A stretch of DNA of 64,000 nt, taken from Dactylorhiza incarnata (lineage: Eukaryota; Streptophyta; Magnoliopsida; Asparagales; Orchidaceae). The DNA lies in the NCBI GenBank assembly GCA_033032865.1, contig JAWHQI010000263.1, positions 3,745,501-3,809,500 of the forward strand, written 5' to 3'. Shown here piece by piece: positions 34,043 through 44,309 of the stretch. The notes beneath the pieces were generated by a model that was not told the DNA's origin, made no database searches, and was given only the letters and a program-made list of their open reading frames with translations. The position numbers were made by a program, and so were the translations under genes. The first letter of the stretch is position 1. The number at the start of each line of letters is the position of its first letter.

Positions 34043-36358
34043 ATGGAAAAGTGCAAGGAATCGTCTTCGTTGAAATTGCCAATATGTACAAAGGCTAACT
34101 TTCCTATGTGGAAAGAAAGAGTCAGATTTTATATGGAAGCCGCAGACCCAAGAATCTTCCAAGTTGTGGAAGAAGGACCTCATGTGCCAATGACTGCCTC
34201 AACAGTCAATCCTACGGTTCAAGTACCAAAGAAAATGATGGACTTAACAAAGGATGAGATAGCTCTCGTTGCCTTGGACAAAAAGGCAAAGAACATCATT
34301 GCCAGTGCAGTGGATGATTCTATGTTGCAAAATCTAATTCACTGTAATTCTGCAAAAGAAATGTGGACGTCCTTAATAGTTCTTATGGAAGGTACCGAAG
34401 AAGTAAGAGATGATAGAAGATCTCTTTTGAATCAAGAGTATGAAGCATTCAAGCAGAATAAAAAGGAGTGCATTGCTGATGCTTATGAAAGATTCTTCAA
34501 GATCGTAAACGGCCTAAGAAACTATGGCCGGGAATTCTCAAATGGTGAACTGAATGATAAATTCCTGCGTTCCCTAACGAAAGATTGGGATAGCAAGATT
34601 GTTGCAATCAGAGAATTTGGGAAGTTACCAAATCTAGACCCTCAGAATCTGTTTGGGAAACTGTTGTCCCACGAGCTACAAATGAACATTCGGAAAACAG
34701 AAGAAGATGGGAATAGAGGTTCAAGCAAGGAAAGAACCTTGGCTATGAAGGCTGAGAGTTCTAGAAAATGCAGAACTTTGTCTCCAATCAGTATACAAGA
34801 ATCTACTGATGAAGAAGAATCTAAGGCCGGCTCCTCCAGCTCAGAAATGTCTGATGGGGAATTCTCTCTTATCTCCCGTCAGTTTAAAAAACTGCTAAAC
34901 AAAAGAAGACACATGAAGAACAAGTTTTCCTCTGAAAATAGACAGTCTCGACGTGATGGTGATCATCACAAAAAGAGTTCTAGCAATCATGACAGGTATA
35001 AATCTAAAACTGGTAAACATATTTCTTCTGACATAGTTTGTTATTGTTGCAATAAGCCAGGGCACATGATTGCTGAATGCCCTTATAAAAAGAAGGAGGG
35101 TGGAAGAAAAGAAGAAAAGAAATCCACTCACAGAAAAAGGAAGACTGAAAAGAGTCTAGTCGCTAAAAAGAACAAAACTTTAAGTGACAGTGACTCGGAA
35201 AAATCAAGTAGTGAAGAAGAAGCCTACTTCGGGTTGATGGCTATGACTGATGATGAAGAAGAACCTCCATATACTGGGAAGGTAAATTCTCACACTATGC
35301 TATCTGATTCGGATTATGCTTCTGCTGAACAAAAAGATTATCTCTCTGATGATGAATCTAAACTCATGACCCAATACACCGAAATGCTCAAGAGCTTTGA
35401 CAAGTGCCGAAGGATTGTCAAATCTCAGACCAAGGAAATTATGTCTCTTAAGGAAATGGAAACCAATTTGAGAAAGGAAGTTGAACAACTTTCTTCCTTC
35501 AAAGAGGAAGTCCAAGTCTTAAAAGACAAGATCAAAAGCTCGGATGAGCTCCTTGATCGGAGAGCGAACTCTATCAAAGTTTTGGAAGAACAGCTAGCCG
35601 CTGAACGAAAGCTAGTTGAAAAGTTTTCACAACCCAAAACAATTCTTCCGCTCATTGATAGATTCACTGCTCAAGCAAGTACTAGTGGATTAGGTCATGT
35701 GGCAGGTCCTAGTAACACTACTAAGGGCACACATGCCAATAAGAAATTCATGAATGCTAAGAAGGCCTCCATTGAAGAGAAAGGGAAAGCCCATCAAAAA
35801 CATGTACCATTTCAGAAAGTTATTTTTCCCTCAAACATTTATGACATGCAAAGCACTTATGGTCACTTGACCCGACCAATTAAGTTTGGACCTGTCAATG
35901 ACTATAAGGGATGGACTAGTCCCCGAAACTTCGAAGATAGTGTTTTCAAAGCATCTCATGAAGAAATAAATCTAAGAGATTATGGTCCTTATGTTCACGG
36001 ACATAATAAGAAGAAAGCACCAATAGTAAAGACTATTGTACCTAAGCCAGAGGAGAAAGCATTACCCTGTGTATGCTGTACTCATGAAACATATTCATCC
36101 AGAAGGATTGCTCCTGCCAAAATCAACGTTCAAAGAATTAAGCAGGAAAATAGTAAGAGAAGGTACAACAGGTTTAACTGTTGGTGTTGCGGCAAAATAG
36201 GTCACTTTGCCGTAGACTGTTGGTTCAATTTCACATATTCCAAGAGACCACAAATTAACAATGCAAGAAAGACCACTCGCAATATTAATGCTCCTCGTGG
36301 TACTCAACTAACAAGGGACCAAGGACCCAAAGTAGTTTGGGCTCCTAAGGCAAAATAA
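34043..36358 (+). CDS. element A gag (capsid-nucleocapsid), 771 aa
   Basis: Structural protein that forms the virus-like particle in the cytoplasm and binds the RNA. The start is the first ATG after the primer site. The N-terminal part has the copia capsid pattern ([14 protein letters not shown], then [12 protein letters not shown] and [11 protein letters not shown]). A Ser/Lys-rich stretch leads to zinc knuckle 1, [14 protein letters not shown] (residues 333-346). Acidic Ser segments and a long coiled coil (about 455-545) follow, then zinc knuckle 2, [14 protein letters not shown] (713-726). It ends PKAK-stop. At 771 aa it is much longer than the ~250-350 aa capsid part of simple copia elements. 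pol follows in the +1 frame. Confidence 0.95.
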   Translation: MEKCKESSSLKLPICTKANFPMWKERVRFYMEAADPRIFQVVEEGPHVPMTASTVNPTVQVPKKMMDLTKDEIALVALDKKAKNIIASAVDDSMLQNLIHCNSAKEMWTSLIVLMEGTEEVRDDRRSLLNQEYEAFKQNKKECIADAYERFFKIVNGLRNYGREFSNGELNDKFLRSLTKDWDSKIVAIREFGKLPNLDPQNLFGKLLSHELQMNIRKTEEDGNRGSSKERTLAMKAESSRKCRTLSPISIQESTDEEESKAGSSSSEMSDGEFSLISRQFKKLLNKRRHMKNKFSSENRQSRRDGDHHKKSSSNHDRYKSKTGKHISSDIVCYCCNKPGHMIAECPYKKKEGGRKEEKKSTHRKRKTEKSLVAKKNKTLSDSDSEKSSSEEEAYFGLMAMTDDEEEPPYTGKVNSHTMLSDSDYASAEQKDYLSDDESKLMTQYTEMLKSFDKCRRIVKSQTKEIMSLKEMETNLRKEVEQLSSFKEEVQVLKDKIKSSDELLDRRANSIKVLEEQLAAERKLVEKFSQPKTILPLIDRFTAQASTSGLGHVAGPSNTTKGTHANKKFMNAKKASIEEKGKAHQKHVPFQKVIFPSNIYDMQSTYGHLTRPIKFGPVNDYKGWTSPRNFEDSVFKASHEEINLRDYGPYVHGHNKKKAPIVKTIVPKPEEKALPCVCCTHETYSSRRIAPAKINVQRIKQENSKRRYNRFNCWCCGKIGHFAVDCWFNFTYSKRPQINNARKTTRNINAPRGTQLTRDQGPKVVWAPKAK

Positions 36359-36359
36359 T

Positions 36360-39300
36360 TTGTTTTTGCAGGTATGTCCAAAGGCCATCAAAAATCCTAT
36401 CTGGTATTTGGACAGTGGTTGTTCTCGGCACATGACCGGGACTAGAAGTCTACTGCAAAATTTTACTCCAGTTGAGAATGGACCAAAGGTTATTTTTGGG
36501 GGGTCAGACCGTGGAATTACAAAAGGCTATGGTATGATTTCTAATGGCAATGTATCTTTCTTAGATGTGGCTTATGTGGAAGGATTAGAACATAATCTGA
36601 TAAGTATAAGCCAACTCTGTGATAAAGGATACATAGTTGTTTTTTGTAAAGACAAGTGTTTGATAAAGTCGGCAGAAAATTCTGAAACAATTCTATCAGG
36701 CACTCGTCATAGGAATATTTTCTGTTTAAATTTTATTTGTTTATCATCTTCTACACCAGTATGTCTTTTAGCAAAAGATAGTGCAACTCTTGCTGATCAA
36801 TGGCATAAGAGATTAGCACATATAAACTTCAAAACTATAAATAAGTTGTTTTCACAAAACTTAGTACGTGATGCGCCAAATGTTAAGTGCATTAAAGATA
36901 GACCTTGTCATGCTTGTGTAAAAGGCAAGCAAACAAGAGCTACCTTTAAAAGCATCATAGGCAAAGATTCAACTAGGTGCTTGCATCTACTTCATATGGA
37001 CTTGTTTGGTCCTTTGCAAATTAGAAGTTTAGGAGGTAAGTCTTTTACATTAGTTATTGTAGATGATTACTCACGTTTCACATGGGTATTCTTTCTTAAA
37101 CACAAGTCAGATACGTTTGGCATTTTCACTAAGTTTGTCAAGCAAATCCAGAACGAATTTGAATGCACCGTGGTCAAAATCAGAAGTGACCATGGAACAG
37201 AATTTGAATCTGGGGCTATGACAGATTTTTGTGAAAGTCTAGGTATCTTTCATGAGTTTTCCTCACCTCGAACTCCACAACAAAATGGGGTAGCTGAGAG
37301 AAGGAATAGAACACTCATTGAGGCTTGCAGAACAATGTTGAGTGACACTTCTCTACCCGAATATCTTTGGGCTGAAGCCGTCAACACTGCATGCCACGTG
37401 CAAAACAGAGCACTCATAAACAAAAACCATGAAAAGACTCCTTATGAACTACTAAAAGGCAAGAGACCAACCATCTCTTATTTTAGAATCTTTGGCTGCA
37501 AATGCTTTGTACTTAATAATGGAAAGCATTACAAAACTAAGTTTAGCGAAAAGAGCTTTGAAGGTATTTTCGTAGGCTATAGCAGCCATAGTAAAGCTTA
37601 TCGTATTTTTAATAAGAAAACTTTGGTTGTAGAGGAGTCTATTAATGTTGTATTTGATGAGACGAGCATGCTTCAAAGCAGCTCTTCTAGTTCTTCTATT
37701 GAAGTTGCAGGTTCAAAGTTGCAAGATACACACTTGCATAAGCCAGTTAAAGACGACGCTCAAACCTTCGTCAAAATCTCTCCTCTAACCTTAGCTGAAG
37801 AGGAAGATCACCAAGATGAAGAACCAACTCTAGTGGAAGAATTTGTTCCAGTTGAAGAAGAAGTAGTTCCCGTTGTTCCAAGCGATGCGAGAAATCTTGA
37901 ATTTAGACACATGAGGGATCACCCTATTGATCAAATCATAGGAGATCCTCATGATGGCATTAGAACAAGAAGAGGTACTACTAACGAAAATTTGCACTTG
38001 AGCTTTCTTTCACAGGTAGAACCAAAGAAATTTCAAGAAGCAAATGAAGACCCACACTGGATTATTGCAATGGAAGAAGAATTAAACCAATTCAAGCATT
38101 GCAAGGTCTGGACACTTGTTCCAAAGCCTAAGGATAAGAACATAATTGGAACAAAGTGGGTGTACAGAAACAAGTTGGACGAAGATGGAACAATCATCAA
38201 GAATAAAGCAAGACTTGTAGCAAAAGGCTATAGACAGGAAGAAGGGATCGACTTCGATCAAACTTATGCTCCGGTAGCAAGGCTTGAAGCGATCAGAATG
38301 TTCTTAGCCTTTGCTGCATTCAAGGGTTTCACCGTATATCAAATGGATGTCAAGTCAGCATTCCTCAACGGAAATATCAAAGAAGAAGTATACGTGGAAC
38401 AACCTCCAGGTTTTATCAATCCAGACTTTCCTAATTACGTTTACTTATTACAAAAAGCTTTATATGGGTTAAAACAAGCTCCTCGAGCTTGGTATGAGAC
38501 GCTGTCTAACTTTCTTCTTGAGAACAAGTTCACAAGAGGAAAGATAGATAAAACATTATTTCTTAGGGAAGTAAAAGGCAAGATTTTGCTAGTGCAAATC
38601 TATGTTGATGACATTATTTTTGGCTCTACGGACGACAATCTTTGCAAAAAGTTTTCAAAACTTATGCAGGGAAAGTTTGAAATGAGCAGTATGAGCGAGC
38701 TGAAATATTTCTTAGGACTTCAAGTGAAACAATCTGAAGATGGAATTTTCATCTCACAGACAAAATTCACCAAGGAGTTGATTAAGAAATTTGGAATGGA
38801 GAATGCAACCTCTATGAGGACTCCAATGAGCTCAGCTATGTCTCTGGACAAGGACGAGAAAGGGAAACCTTTTGATGAAACCAAATACAGAAGCATAATT
38901 GGCTCTTTGCTCTACCTTACTGCCAGTAGACCTGACATAATGTTTTCTACATGTGTATGTGCTAGATATCAGGTGAACTCTAAGGAATCTCATTACACTG
39001 CTGCAAAGCGAATCTTGAGATACATTAAAGGCACACCAAATCTTGGCTTATGGTACCCAAGAAGTAATGATAGCGAACTAATAGGCTATTCAGATGCAGA
39101 TTTTGCAGGTAGCAGAGACGACAGGAAAAGCACTTCCGGAACATGCCAATTTCTCGGAAGAAGACTTATTTCCTGGAGTAGCAAGAAGCAGAATTGTGTT
39201 GCAATCTCAACCGCCGAGTCAGAATATATTTCTGCAGGCAGTTGTTGCGCACAACTTCTATGGATCAGGAACCAGCTTCAAGATTATAATTTGAAGATAA

Positions 39301-39548
39301 AGAATATTCCAATGTTTTGCGACTCCTCTAGCGCAATTGCTATAGCAAATAATCCGGTCTCACACAGTCGGACAAAGCATATCGAATTAAGATATCATTT
39401 CATCCGAGAGCATGTGGAGAATGGGGATATCAACTTAAGTTATGTCTCTACAGATAAGCAAATAGCAGATATATTCCCGAAGCCGCTGGATGAGACCAAG
39501 TTCTCCTTCTTCAAGACAGAACTTGGAATGCTCAACATGGAATATTGA
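36360..39548 (+). CDS. element A pol (protease-integrase-RT-RNase H), 1062 aa
   Basis: Enzymatic polyprotein. Protease has the active-site DSG (residues 18-20). Integrase has zinc ligands H149, H154, C183, C186 and DD35E residues D214, D277, E313. RT has [11 protein letters not shown] (D663) and YVDD (748-751). RNase H has D912, E953, D988. There is no upstream in-frame ATG: the frame is open from 36336, in +1 relative to gag, whose stop is at 36356. So it needs frameshifting, splicing or another route. TTTGCAGGTATGTCCAAAG at the junction (36365-36383) is conserved in F. The usual DIFTKPL near the end is DIFPKPL here, a possible minor lesion. Confidence 0.95.
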   Translation: MFLQVCPKAIKNPIWYLDSGCSRHMTGTRSLLQNFTPVENGPKVIFGGSDRGITKGYGMISNGNVSFLDVAYVEGLEHNLISISQLCDKGYIVVFCKDKCLIKSAENSETILSGTRHRNIFCLNFICLSSSTPVCLLAKDSATLADQWHKRLAHINFKTINKLFSQNLVRDAPNVKCIKDRPCHACVKGKQTRATFKSIIGKDSTRCLHLLHMDLFGPLQIRSLGGKSFTLVIVDDYSRFTWVFFLKHKSDTFGIFTKFVKQIQNEFECTVVKIRSDHGTEFESGAMTDFCESLGIFHEFSSPRTPQQNGVAERRNRTLIEACRTMLSDTSLPEYLWAEAVNTACHVQNRALINKNHEKTPYELLKGKRPTISYFRIFGCKCFVLNNGKHYKTKFSEKSFEGIFVGYSSHSKAYRIFNKKTLVVEESINVVFDETSMLQSSSSSSSIEVAGSKLQDTHLHKPVKDDAQTFVKISPLTLAEEEDHQDEEPTLVEEFVPVEEEVVPVVPSDARNLEFRHMRDHPIDQIIGDPHDGIRTRRGTTNENLHLSFLSQVEPKKFQEANEDPHWIIAMEEELNQFKHCKVWTLVPKPKDKNIIGTKWVYRNKLDEDGTIIKNKARLVAKGYRQEEGIDFDQTYAPVARLEAIRMFLAFAAFKGFTVYQMDVKSAFLNGNIKEEVYVEQPPGFINPDFPNYVYLLQKALYGLKQAPRAWYETLSNFLLENKFTRGKIDKTLFLREVKGKILLVQIYVDDIIFGSTDDNLCKKFSKLMQGKFEMSSMSELKYFLGLQVKQSEDGIFISQTKFTKELIKKFGMENATSMRTPMSSAMSLDKDEKGKPFDETKYRSIIGSLLYLTASRPDIMFSTCVCARYQVNSKESHYTAAKRILRYIKGTPNLGLWYPRSNDSELIGYSDADFAGSRDDRKSTSGTCQFLGRRLISWSSKKQNCVAISTAESEYISAGSCCAQLLWIRNQLQDYNLKIKNIPMFCDSSSAIAIANNPVSHSRTKHIELRYHFIREHVENGDINLSYVSTDKQIADIFPKPLDETKFSFFKTELGMLNMEY

Positions 39549-40176
39549 TCAAACAAAGGATAAGAGAAGAAGATAGGTAAATTTACTTAAATTTTATCTT
39601 ATTTTTATGTTCTAAAATGAAGCACAGGCATATCCTTTGGAGTGAAGATAAATCAAAGATGAAAATTTCAAGTCATCATTAAACTTCTCGAGAAATGAAG
39701 TTAATGTCTCGAGAAGTGACTTGCTGTTGTTTGAAGACAAAATATTTCGAAAAATTTGACTTCATCTCTCGAAAAATGAACTCACACTTCTCGAGAAATG
39801 GGTTATCCCTCGAGAACTTTAATTATCTTTCGGAAGAAGATCGACAAAGTTCAGAGACTTCTCGAGAACTTTAACAACCTCTCGAAAAATATCTTATACT
39901 TTTCGAAATCATTACTTTCAATTCTCGAGAATACGAAGAGCCAGGTACGTGTGAACCTTATTTTCTTTAACTTAATTAAAACCAAATTAATTGTCACATC
40001 AGAATCACACTATAAATAGAGTCTCAAAATGAATTAAGAGGTCACGCGAAGTACTTCCATTTCCTCTCGAAAAGTGTCGTCGGTTCATCTCCTCTTACGC
40101 AAAATCGACGTTCCAGTTCGCCCTCAGAAGGATCTTTTCTAGTTCCAGCCCTCATTTCAAGTTCTCCTCTCGATCA
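39549..40176 (+). promoter_or_regulatory. pol-ORF3 spacer with LTR-type motifs and putative ORF3 promoter, element A
   Basis: This 628-nt spacer carries about ten CTCGAGAA/CTCGAAAA motifs (39684-39935), the same motif repeated in A's LTR. AGGTACGT (39943-39950) and CTATAAATAG (ATAAATAG at 40012-40019) follow, the latter 165 nt before the ORF3 ATG. Outside the motif I see no obvious alignment to the LTR, so this is not a plain LTR copy. The order motif cluster, TATA, leader, ATG mirrors the LTR. Promoter function is inferred. Confidence 0.6.
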
Positions 40177-42567
40177 ATGGCTCCGTCAGGAAAACCTAAG
40201 ATTGGAGTCGGCAGTGAACTCGTGCGAGAAGGTCTCCAGTCTATGTCAGATGAGTTTCAAAACCTTTTTTATCTGTTAGACGCAGCAGGACTGTCATTCG
40301 TACTAGAACATCAATGTCGAATTCTATTTCAAGAGGTAGAGGATCTGTTTATCAATGTAAAAGTTCACAAAAACGGAAATAGGATGAAATCTATGGTTGG
40401 AAATTTCAAAATCAAGATTAATCCAAAATCTCTTTCCAAGTATTTGAAAGTTCCATTGGAAGAAAATGAGGATACTCTAAGTAATGAGGATTGGGCTCAT
40501 GCCCTAATCTTTTGTGGGTTAGATAAAGGAACTTCAATCATTCGTAGACAAAAGATGAGCGATGTTGGAAAATTGTTAGTGGACATTATTTCAAAGGTTT
40601 TACTTTGTCATACTGGCAGCCTGGGTCATGTCTCTTCAGATGTTTTCAGTTTAGTAGCAATAGTGGTTTGTGGAAAAAGGTTCAGCTGGGCAGACTTTTT
40701 ATTCAATAAGATCAAAGAAAGCATATTGAGCCCCAATTTTGCAAGAATCCTGACACTCTATTTAAATCAGCTGGATCCAGTTGTGTTTGACATGTCCAAA
40801 GGAGCTATTATTCATCATTTAAAGAAGGTAGATGTTGTCACAATGAAGAGGTGGAATATCAGAATTAATAAGCCAGCTGCAGGTGCAGGTCCCCAGGGGG
40901 AGCCTATTACTTCAGCTCAATCAGTTTCTGAATTTGAAGCTCCTGCTCCTCCTCCTCCAGAAACATCAGCAACTCCAGCTCCACCTCCAGCTCAACTCAG
41001 TTCATCTCCAGATCCAGATCCATCTCCAGCTCCACAAGACACCATTCCTTCAGCAGAACCAAATACAGTTCCTTCTCCATCAGCTCAGGATCCTTCAGAA
41101 CAAGATCCTTCAGAACAAGTTCCTTCAGATCTAGCTCCTTCCAAAACTCCATCAATCTCAGATAATCAAGTCTTGTCAGATACTCCTATGGAAACTACTG
41201 TTCTTTCACAAGATCAAGGGGATCATTTCTCACCTCCTCCAGCTTTAGATGAAGACAGAATTGATTCCACCATAGCAGATGTGGTAGGTGAAATACTTAA
41301 AGGTGCTGATGATGTGCTTAGCACTAGTGACCACATGGGTAAGTCAGGAGCAGATTTTGATTTTACTCTAGAAGGAGATGATGTTTCAGTGCATGTTTCA
41401 TCTCCTCCCCCAGTACATATTGAGGGGGAGCAAGATCCTTGCTCAGAAACAAACAAGGAAGCTCAGGAAAAGATTGTTGTTTTATCTCCTGTGAAGCTCC
41501 TAAGTTCAGTTGTTCTTGAAGATCTACAAGAAGAAGCTCTGCCAATCCCTCCTCCTCCATCTCTTTTTGATGAACATTCAATTCTTGGTAAAATTGAACT
41601 TATGCTTCAAAGACAAAGTGCCAAAATAGATTACTCCTTCAAAGAAGTTCATGCGAGAATATCTGATGTTGAAAAGGAAATGTCAAAGAAGTTGAAAGAA
41701 TTCAAAGCCAGTTCAGATCAACTAAAAGAGGTTGTTATTCAGGGAGGAAAGGCTATTGATCACACCATAGAGGGTGTAGCCATAGTGCTAGCTGAAGTTA
41801 TTCAAGTAAGAAAAACTCAAGAAAACATGGCTTCAAGGGCTGAAGATAATACTTTCAAAGTTATTGATGAAGTTGGCCAGTTTAAGGAATCTATTCTCCA
41901 AACCCTCTCTGTAGAAGTCAAAAAGGGGGAGGACAAGTTGATAGGATCAATTGATGAGAATTTATTTGCATTTCATAATCATATGAGTGAGAAGTTTGAT
42001 CAACTGTCTCAGGGAGTCCAGAAGCAGGTAGCTGATATCAAAGAATTCACACAAAGGTCTACCACTTGGCTTCATAGTGAGATCTTTCCAGACTTGGGCA
42101 TTGACCCTGCTGTTCCCCCTCCTCAGTATGAGCCTCCTCAGTTCTCTCCAAAACAAGCTGTGTCTTCTGATGTAGAAGTTGCTTCTTCTAAGCAAGGTTC
42201 TAGAAAAAGAAAATATGGTGAAGGACCTTCTGCTAAGAGATCAGTTCCTGAATCTAGTTCAGCATGCTCTGGCAAAGCTGCTGCTACTGATCCTATGAAT
42301 TATCCAGAGATTTGGAGTCCTATTTCAAAGGCTATCATTCTTGATTCACTCAGATTAGTTGAAGAAGGAGGAATGCAAGTTCAAGACTATTACAGCTCTT
42401 CTGAATGGAAACTTTATCAAACCAGCAAGACCAAAAGGAGATTACATTACAGGATATATAAGTACAATGATCCTACAGCTCCTCCAGCTCCTCCTAAGTA
42501 CCATCCTAAACCTTTTGCATACTTCAAAAGACAGGAACAGAAAGGAAGAGACAATGCCAGAGGTTGA
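40177..42567 (+). CDS. element A ORF3, 796-aa protein of unknown function
   Basis: Extra gene between pol and 3' LTR. The start MAPSGKPK is matched by Met-Ala-Pro in B and D. The N-terminal domain (about 1-235) is conserved in B and D and resembles, from memory, domains annotated as 'putative plant transposon protein'. A Pro/Ser/Gln-rich linker (about 240-350) and an acidic part follow, then a helical, coiled-coil-like region (about 465-640). A conserved C-terminus has WSPISKAIIL, YYSSSEW and YHPKPFAYF. No signal peptide, membrane segment or furin-like site is seen, so the 'env-like' label used for some SIRE elements is not supported here. It might be a structural or RNA/chromatin-associated factor. 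Fully open, which suggests selection until recently. Confidence 0.85.
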   Translation: MAPSGKPKIGVGSELVREGLQSMSDEFQNLFYLLDAAGLSFVLEHQCRILFQEVEDLFINVKVHKNGNRMKSMVGNFKIKINPKSLSKYLKVPLEENEDTLSNEDWAHALIFCGLDKGTSIIRRQKMSDVGKLLVDIISKVLLCHTGSLGHVSSDVFSLVAIVVCGKRFSWADFLFNKIKESILSPNFARILTLYLNQLDPVVFDMSKGAIIHHLKKVDVVTMKRWNIRINKPAAGAGPQGEPITSAQSVSEFEAPAPPPPETSATPAPPPAQLSSSPDPDPSPAPQDTIPSAEPNTVPSPSAQDPSEQDPSEQVPSDLAPSKTPSISDNQVLSDTPMETTVLSQDQGDHFSPPPALDEDRIDSTIADVVGEILKGADDVLSTSDHMGKSGADFDFTLEGDDVSVHVSSPPPVHIEGEQDPCSETNKEAQEKIVVLSPVKLLSSVVLEDLQEEALPIPPPPSLFDEHSILGKIELMLQRQSAKIDYSFKEVHARISDVEKEMSKKLKEFKASSDQLKEVVIQGGKAIDHTIEGVAIVLAEVIQVRKTQENMASRAEDNTFKVIDEVGQFKESILQTLSVEVKKGEDKLIGSIDENLFAFHNHMSEKFDQLSQGVQKQVADIKEFTQRSTTWLHSEIFPDLGIDPAVPPPQYEPPQFSPKQAVSSDVEVASSKQGSRKRKYGEGPSAKRSVPESSSACSGKAAATDPMNYPEIWSPISKAIILDSLRLVEEGGMQVQDYYSSSEWKLYQTSKTKRRLHYRIYKYNDPTAPPAPPKYHPKPFAYFKRQEQKGRDNARG

Positions 42568-42770
42568 AGATCATCAAATTCTATTGTCATATGCTTGTGT
42601 GAACTTTAATTCATTAGACAATCTTAAATCTAAATATAGTTTTTGATTCTGATGTGACAATCATGTTCTTAAATTTAGATATTGCTCTTAATGTTCTTTC
42701 TTGTATGTTCTTTTTATATTTAATATGGCTACAATTCATCTTGGTAAGAAGGGTTCTGACTTCTACAAAT

Positions 42771-42780
42771 AGGGGGAGAT
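42771..42780 (+). promoter_or_regulatory. polypurine tract, element A
   Basis: AGGGGGAGAT abuts the 3' LTR. The preceding GGTTCTGACTTCTACAAAT block is conserved in B and D. Confidence 0.95.
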
Positions 42781-44304
42781 TGTTGGGTATTGTATCCACA
42801 ATAGCCTTGATTTGTAGAAAGTCAACTTTGAACCAAGATTGAATTGTTTGTGTATTTGATATGCTTTTCTAGTAATGCTCTTGCAGGTTCACTTTGCAAA
42901 GTGTAGACCAATGTCAGGTCACAATGGGTCAATAAGCACAGTCTCATGCAATGTAATTCTTCATTGTGTGAGGTATGGGGTTGACTCATGTGTGGTCTCT
43001 CAATTGGGATATACTTTATGATCAAGACATTAAAGTTTCAAAGCTTAGGTGTGCAGCATTGGCCTGAAGACAAAAGAAGAAATTTCTCTAAGTAAACTTT
43101 TCGAGAAGTAAGAAGATTTTCCGAGAACTCTTTCTGTGCTTTCGAAAAGTCCTTATGCTTTTTCGAGAAGGGTTGTTTCAAATGTTTCTCGAGAAGTTGT
43201 TGAAATTTCCGAGTAGTTTCTTGTATTTCTCGAGATGTCTTTGTTCTCTCGAAAGGTCTTCTTTGTTTTCGTGAGAAGTACTTTTGTTTTCGAGAAGTCT
43301 TTTATCTCTCGAGAAGTACTTTTGTTTTTGAGAAGTTCTTTTTCTCTCGAGAAGTCCTGTCATATATCTTTGACCTTTTCTTTCTAAAGATGTTTTTCGA
43401 GAACTAGTCGTTTCTCTCGAGAAGTCTTGAAAATTCTCGAGAAGTCTAGTCCTATCATTTCTCGAAAACTTTGTTTTCCCGTTTTGACGACAAGTCCTTT
43501 CCGTCAAATTGACGTGACGTCTTTCCTCGTCTTAAGGTTGAATCGTTAGGATGTCTTCTATATAATGATTGCTCCTTATGATTGATTAAGTTTTTCGAGT
43601 TATTTTTGAGAATCAAAAGATCAGAGTTCATTTTCTCCTAACCCTAATCTGATCCAAGATCGTTGTCAGTGCCGCGCATCGCCATCGTTGGAATTCGATC
43701 GTGAGTTATCTGAAATCGTCTTCAAGTGGAAGAGGAAGGTCAATCGATCATTGCCTTACACGTTCTGATTCTATCGGATTGATCAAGACCTTAGAAGATC
43801 TGATTTGTGCCGTTTCTATTCTTCATTTTCTACATCAAGCCGAAGTCATTTCTGTCGCAAGAAGAAAAGAAGATCTTCATCAAATTATTCAGATCTGTTT
43901 GTGATTTGTTAAGTATAATCTCGTTATCAATTTTATATTTGATTGTAGGAGAGATTGTTCTCCGAGTTGTAGGAGAGGTGATCTCCGAGTTGTAGGAGAG
44001 GGTTCTCTCTGAGTTTGTAGGAGATTGATCTCCGAGTTGTAAGAGTTTTGACTCTGAGATTTGTAGGATCGTTCTTGATCCGAGATTTAGTGAAGTAGTC
44101 AAGTCTAGCTGTGGTGCTAGATTGGCGAGGCCGGCAAGTGGAGTACCCAAGATCGGGGAACCACTATAAAATTCTTTGTCGTCTGTGGTTGTGGTTTGCT
44201 TTTTTGTGCGTTCTTTATTTTCAAGATTTTCAATTCCGCAAAAGACGCTGTTATCACCTATTCACCCCCCTCTAGGTGATTTTGGTGGGCATCTAGATAT
44301 TTCA
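42781..44304 (+). repeat. element A 3' LTR (1,524 bp)
   Basis: Same length as the 5' LTR. Differences noted by eye: C/T near 43328, A/G at two sites near 43463-43475, and G/A near 44093. Two of these destroy or restore a CG in the CTCGAG-type motifs. A TATA copy is at 43557-43566. Confidence 0.97.
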
Positions 44305-44309
44305 GAAAT
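44305..44309. other. target site duplication of element A
   Basis: GAAAT, identical to 32437-32441. It marks insertion into F's LTR. Confidence 0.95.

Larger units (their letters stand above)
32442..44304 (+). mobile_element. element A: complete, apparently intact Ty1/copia with ORF3
   Basis: 11,863 bp, with two 1,524-bp LTRs of equal length (TGTTGGGTA to ATTTCA) showing four differences by eye, all transitions. The target duplication is GAAAT (32437-32441 and 44305-44309). It has a primer site, a polypurine tract and three long open frames (gag, pol, ORF3) with all copia catalytic motifs visible. With a commonly used LTR rate of 1.3e-8 per site per year, four changes imply about 0.1 million years; the rate for this species is unknown. 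Resembles the SIRE/Maximus lineage. Confidence 0.97.

Noticed and set aside
40177..42567. Envelope gene making element A a retrovirus-like element
   Set aside because: No signal peptide, hydrophobic anchor or cleavage site is visible. Position alone is not enough.
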